A stretch of DNA of 64,000 nucleotides from Myxococcota bacterium. GTDB lineage: Bacteria; Myxococcota_A; UBA9160; UBA4427. A model generated the notes under the pieces. It ran no database searches. It saw nothing but the letters and a program-made list of their open reading frames with translations, and was not told where the DNA came from. The stretch spans positions 1 through 64,000 of the forward strand of contig JAQWRT010000042.1 of assembly GCA_029243605.1 (NCBI GenBank). Reading direction: 5' to 3'. Position numbers and translations under genes: made by a program. Below are positions 60,675 to 64,000 of this stretch, piece after piece; the first letter of the stretch is position 1, and every line of letters begins with the position of its first letter.

Positions 60675-61666
60675 TGCGTTGCAAACGCTTGATGGTCGCT
60701 CGTTTACTGTCGACCCTCCTTCTTTTGCTTGTTGGCCTTCCCCTCTCTGGATGGGCAGACCAGATCGAGGTCGAACTTCGCCCTCGTGCAGATCAAAGTT
60801 CGACGAGTGTGAATTTCTGGGAACTCTGCTTCAGGTCGGATAGGGAACTCAATCGCCTGACGGTGGGTGCCATCGTGCCCACGGACTACGTTGGAACCAT
60901 GGAATGGCGCGACTGCGAAACGGGTTCTTGCGCGGGTAGTTCGACGGTCTTCGATACGGCTTACCAGACGGTGATGGACTCCGATTCGTTTTCGGATTGG
61001 GTGGGGGACACTCTCTTTCTGGTGCTGGGCGGCCAGGGACAGAGTGCAGTCGACGGTTTTCTTTCCCCGGTCAATTGGTCGGGGTCCTTAATGTGTGTCG
61101 CCCAGCTTTCCCTGGATCCTGGCGTTTCTTCCAACGATCCGCCGGGTTTGGTGAGTCTCCTGGATCCCGACACGGCTTCTATTGACTATTCAGCGTACGG
61201 GTCGACTTGTACCGAGCCCATCGTAGTGGATGGATCTCGTGTCGATTGTGATGACTATGCAACTGGCTCGGGGTTGGGTTCCTTGACCGCGAACACCTCG
61301 GTTGTCAGTTCGATCCCGGAAGACTACGACGGGGACCTCCATGCGGACGAGGAAGATAATTGCGTCTTCAAGTATAACGTCGATCAGGCGGATTCAGGCG
61401 GACTCAAGGTGACCACTACCGATGGCATCGGAGATGCTTGCCAATGCGGCGAAGGCGATGGGAATGGGACGATGGGAGTGGGATCCGATCAGGATTTGCA
61501 GAATATGTTGTCTTATCTCCAAGGGGCCACTGTCACCGGTTTTGATGAGTCGCGCTGCAGCCTGGGAAGCCCGTCGACTTGCACCATCTATGACGCCGCG
61601 TTGCTCGACCTGTCCCTAGAGTCGTCTGCTACACTTGATAATGTCTGTAGCGCGTTCAGCCCCTAG
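60674..61666 (+). CDS. Exported protein with thrombospondin-3 and dockerin-like end
   Basis: This 330-residue protein has a signal peptide (1-30, ending GWAD). A beta domain at about 31-205 resembles the C-terminal domain of the protein before it (TLFLVLGGQG against TLYVLLSGNAG, both followed by Cys-containing strands). At about 215-255 a calcium-type repeat follows (DYDGDLHADEEDNC; DGIGDACQCG). The last 75 residues (GEGDGNGTMGVGSDQDLQNM; DESRC; TCTIYDAALLDLS) look like a dockerin pair. The ATG at 60674 overlaps the upstream stop and has GGAGG 9 bases before it; GTG at 60671 is an alternative. The two genes are translationally linked. Confidence 0.75.
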   Translation: MRCKRLMVARLLSTLLLLLVGLPLSGWADQIEVELRPRADQSSTSVNFWELCFRSDRELNRLTVGAIVPTDYVGTMEWRDCETGSCAGSSTVFDTAYQTVMDSDSFSDWVGDTLFLVLGGQGQSAVDGFLSPVNWSGSLMCVAQLSLDPGVSSNDPPGLVSLLDPDTASIDYSAYGSTCTEPIVVDGSRVDCDDYATGSGLGSLTANTSVVSSIPEDYDGDLHADEEDNCVFKYNVDQADSGGLKVTTTDGIGDACQCGEGDGNGTMGVGSDQDLQNMLSYLQGATVTGFDESRCSLGSPSTCTIYDAALLDLSLESSATLDNVCSAFSP

Positions 61667-61720
61667 CGGTTTCGGGTCTAGGGTTCGCTGAGATTGGAAC
61701 CGGGCCGGGAGGGCGAACGA

Positions 61721-64000
61721 GTGGCGCAAGAGTTTCGAGCCGTCTTGTCCTTCCGCTCTTTAAACGGCTTCCGACTCATGTTCACGGCTGTTTTGGCTCT
61801 GGCGGCCGGGCCGGGATCTTCCGAACCCGGCTCCCTACCCCCCACGATCTCGACCCAGATCGAAACCGATGGCAGCCTGTCGGGTACGGCAGAAGTCATT
61901 ATGCCAGACCCATGGGATTCGAATCGCTACACCATTGGAGAGGATCACGGACTTCTGGTGGGTGAAGATCCGTCGGGTGTTGGCGGCAACCTCTTCTACA
62001 GCTTTGGTCAATTCGATTTGGCGAATACGGATACAGCCGTTTTTTCCGGGGCTTCAGGCTTGGGATCGGCTTCCCCGGGAGCTCTCGTCGTTCGCGTTAC
62101 AAACGGATCCCCCTCTTACCTCTATGGGGCCATCGAGTCGGAATTTTCCGATACGGATTTCTTCTTCGCGAATCGAGCCGGGATCATCGTAGGACCTTCG
62201 GGGAGCTTCGATCTTTCCGGAATCTCGAATTCCCCTGGTTCGTTCTTCATGTCGAGTGCTGATCGTCTGATCTTCGACGACGGTTTCTTCTCGACGGGTG
62301 GGAACGGACCGGCTTTTCAGCCTGACGTTCCGGGCTTGGATTGCTGTGGAGGCGACCCGAGCGCCTTCGACTTCGATCACGGCGGAGCGGGCGAAGTCCT
62401 TTTTAATGGTGGGTTCCATGAATGGGAGGGCGAAGGCATTGTTCAGATCGCTGCCGGCGATATCCGGCTTATCGAGGGTGGAACATTCATCAATAAGGGC
62501 GGGGAATTCCATCTCTCGGCGGTGGGTACCGCCGCGCTGACGGTTCCGGTCGCTGGGGCCGGTGATGCGCACTTTTCAGGTACGGCAACCCCCAACGGCG
62601 TGATCGAGCTGCTTCGAGCGCCCGGCGGAAGTGGGACCTTGGAATTGAGTGCCAACTCAGGCGCGACATCGAACGGTCGGATCGTATTGCGCGGAGGGCG
62701 CTTGGTTTTCGATCGAGCGGCGATCAGGGCGGGGGGGCGCGATGGAAGCGAGCCGACCATCGATATCGAGGCCTGGGGGAGCATCGTCCTGGAAGGCTCT
62801 ACGGTGGATGCTGTCGCGACCTCTGAACCCTCATCCCCTGACCACACAGGCGTACGGATCGCCGGGGCGGATATCCTTCTGAGCGAGGCGGTGATTATCG
62901 GTACGAATAGTTCAGGCGAGGTATCGGAAAGCAGGAAGGGAAGCAAGATTGCCTCGACTTCGTGGTTCCAGAGTGCTGGGCGAGTCGAGTTGCTCGCGAC
63001 GGGGAGTCTGGCCCTAGAGGGACAGAGGACACGGATCGAGACGGCCGTCAAGGATGCGCCGGGCGGCGGTGATATAAGAATCTCAGCCCGATCCCTCGAA
63101 TTGAGAGATGGGGCCCAGGTCCTGGCGGCGGCAAGACGAAGGGGCGACCCGACGGGTCCGGTCGGAGATATCGGTGTCGTTGCCGAGGAATTGCTTTTGG
63201 AAAACGGGTCAACCATCGGGTCGTTCACGGAGTCGCTTTCCGCCGGCGGCTCGGTTGTGGTGGACGTTGGGGGTCGGCTCGCCCTCCTGGATGCGTCTGA
63301 AATCTATACCGAGTCCCTGGGAGATCCTTCCTTGTTGACCGGCGAGGTGGGGGATGTTCTGATTTCTGCGGGGGAGATCGTCCTGGCCGATAGGTCCAGT
63401 ATTCGCTCGACAACTCAGACTGCGGCCCCGGGTGGCGACGTTGACCTGATGGCCAATGGCTCCATTAGGCTCTCGACGCTATCGGCGATTGCCTCGGAGC
63501 CCAGGGGCTTCGGGGATGCTGGCGACATACGAATCCGTGGTGGGTCGCTCCTGCTTGAGGGGGGCAGCCAGGTCATCTCTCAGAGTAATCCTGACTGGAT
63601 CCTTGATGTTGAGGGCAACCTCATTAAAGAGGCTTCTCTGGAGATGGGCGCGCCGGGAGATATCGCAGTTGTCGTTGCGGGTGCACTGGAGATCGATGGC
63701 GTCTATGGGACGGGTGTCGAAGACGCAACTCGCTCGATGATCTCGGCGAGGGTCGAGAACCCGGGTTCGGAGGCCGACGCGGGGAATATCGCGATCACTG
63801 GGGGGAGTGTGGAAATCAAGAATGGCGCACTGGTGACGTCTCGTAACTCCTCGGACGTGAGTGCCGGCATTGGTCGTGCCGGCTCGATTTCTGTGACGGC
63901 CACGGATTCTTTCATCCGTCTGGCGGGGCGGGCGCCACTTTCGCCCGACCCCTTCGGCAGAACGATCGATTCCGAGATCTCGGCGCGGAGTTCGGGCGCG
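61721..64000 (+). CDS. Two-partner-secretion exoprotein (filamentous-haemagglutinin type), N-terminal part
   Basis: The frame is open from a GTG at 61721 to the right edge (760 codons, no stop). GGGAGG 8 bases before the GTG supports the start. A signal peptide covers about 1-30 (FTAVLALAAG). The TPS domain shows SGTAEVIMPD, GVGGNLFYSFGQFDLANTDT, VFSGASGLGS and FFFANRAGIIVGPSGSFDLS, the hallmark of TPS exoproteins. After that it is a long beta-helix-like region of short strands (GGDVDLMAN; IRLIEGGTFINKGGEF). It should cross the outer membrane through a TpsB/FhaC-type pore, presumably encoded beyond the window. It is 54 bases behind the dockerin-like gene. Confidence 0.87.
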   Translation, partial: MAQEFRAVLSFRSLNGFRLMFTAVLALAAGPGSSEPGSLPPTISTQIETDGSLSGTAEVIMPDPWDSNRYTIGEDHGLLVGEDPSGVGGNLFYSFGQFDLANTDTAVFSGASGLGSASPGALVVRVTNGSPSYLYGAIESEFSDTDFFFANRAGIIVGPSGSFDLSGISNSPGSFFMSSADRLIFDDGFFSTGGNGPAFQPDVPGLDCCGGDPSAFDFDHGGAGEVLFNGGFHEWEGEGIVQIAAGDIRLIEGGTFINKGGEFHLSAVGTAALTVPVAGAGDAHFSGTATPNGVIELLRAPGGSGTLELSANSGATSNGRIVLRGGRLVFDRAAIRAGGRDGSEPTIDIEAWGSIVLEGSTVDAVATSEPSSPDHTGVRIAGADILLSEAVIIGTNSSGEVSESRKGSKIASTSWFQSAGRVELLATGSLALEGQRTRIETAVKDAPGGGDIRISARSLELRDGAQVLAAARRRGDPTGPVGDIGVVAEELLLENGSTIGSFTESLSAGGSVVVDVGGRLALLDASEIYTESLGDPSLLTGEVGDVLISAGEIVLADRSSIRSTTQTAAPGGDVDLMANGSIRLSTLSAIASEPRGFGDAGDIRIRGGSLLLEGGSQVISQSNPDWILDVEGNLIKEASLEMGAPGDIAVVVAGALEIDGVYGTGVEDATRSMISARVENPGSEADAGNIAITGGSVEIKNGALVTSRNSSDVSAGIGRAGSISVTATDSFIRLAGRAPLSPDPFGRTIDSEISARSSGA

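Noticed and set aside
62443-63228. A 261-codon minus-strand open frame opposite the exoprotein
   Set aside because: Ser/Pro/Ala-rich, without recognisable motifs; the plus strand here is a continuous TPS-type reading frame with a signal peptide and ribosome site.
1-64000. CRISPR arrays, tRNA or rRNA genes, insertion sequences, phage attachment sites
   Set aside because: Reading both strands showed no regular spaced repeats, cloverleaf sequences, transposase or integrase motifs.

Overview
The window is about 60% GC and densely coded. It has Shine-Dalgarno-led genes, many GTG/TTG starts and many short overlaps. No tRNA, rRNA, insertion sequence or CRISPR array was seen. The gene mix suggests an uncultured soil or marine Gram-negative of the former Deltaproteobacteria (Myxococcota, Desulfobacterota or Binatota type). 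This mix includes deazaflavin (F420)-type oxidoreductases, family III CoA-transferases, a P450, a tungsten-type aldehyde oxidoreductase, RND pumps, sigma-54 signalling and secreted proteins with sorting signals. The taxonomic guess is inference; there is no marker gene in the window.

Layout. 1-6.3 kb: the end of an HTH protein, then a Bat-type aerotolerance/VWA operon (DUF58, DUF4381, BatA-like VWA, VWA-TPR fusion, BatD) without its usual MoxR ATPase. 6.4-11.6 kb: an MtfA-type peptidase, an OmpR/histidine kinase pair, an FKBP isomerase and an F420-type oxidoreductase. 11.6-28.3 kb: a long minus-strand block. Read in its transcription direction it holds a biotin-dependent acyl-CoA carboxylase (both subunits), an aldehyde:ferredoxin oxidoreductase with a MoaD-like protein, an alpha/beta hydrolase, a Ddn-like protein, a class II aldolase, a very small beta-carbonic anhydrase, an RND pump with its adaptor, an orphan UrtA-like binding lipoprotein, a pentameric ligand-gated ion channel homologue and a CoA-transferase.

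28.5-35.6 kb: a DUF4136 lipoprotein, an NtrC-type sigma-54 activator with its kinase, a metal-site-less persulfide-dioxygenase-like protein behind a near-consensus sigma-54 promoter, and a hybrid kinase. 35.6-41 kb: P450, NAD-epimerase, CoA-transferase and acyl-CoA synthetase. 41-46 kb: a TetR regulator with a perfect 13-bp inverted-repeat operator and a second RND pump. 46-53 kb: a TPR protein, amidase, HD hydrolase, EamA exporter, sulfatase and a second luciferase-like oxidoreductase. 53-64 kb: a surface/secretion locus with an ECF-like sigma factor, an anti-sigma factor with two zinc-binding modules, a CHAT-protease TPR lipoprotein, two exported proteins with calcium-type repeats (one with a PEP-CTERM-like signal in its middle), and the start of a two-partner-secretion exoprotein that runs off the window.

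The two most interesting systems are: (i) the channel and binding-protein pair at 12.9-15.5 kb, which looks like a receptor-channel rather than a transporter; and (ii) the sigma/anti-sigma/CHAT/exoprotein locus at 53-64 kb.
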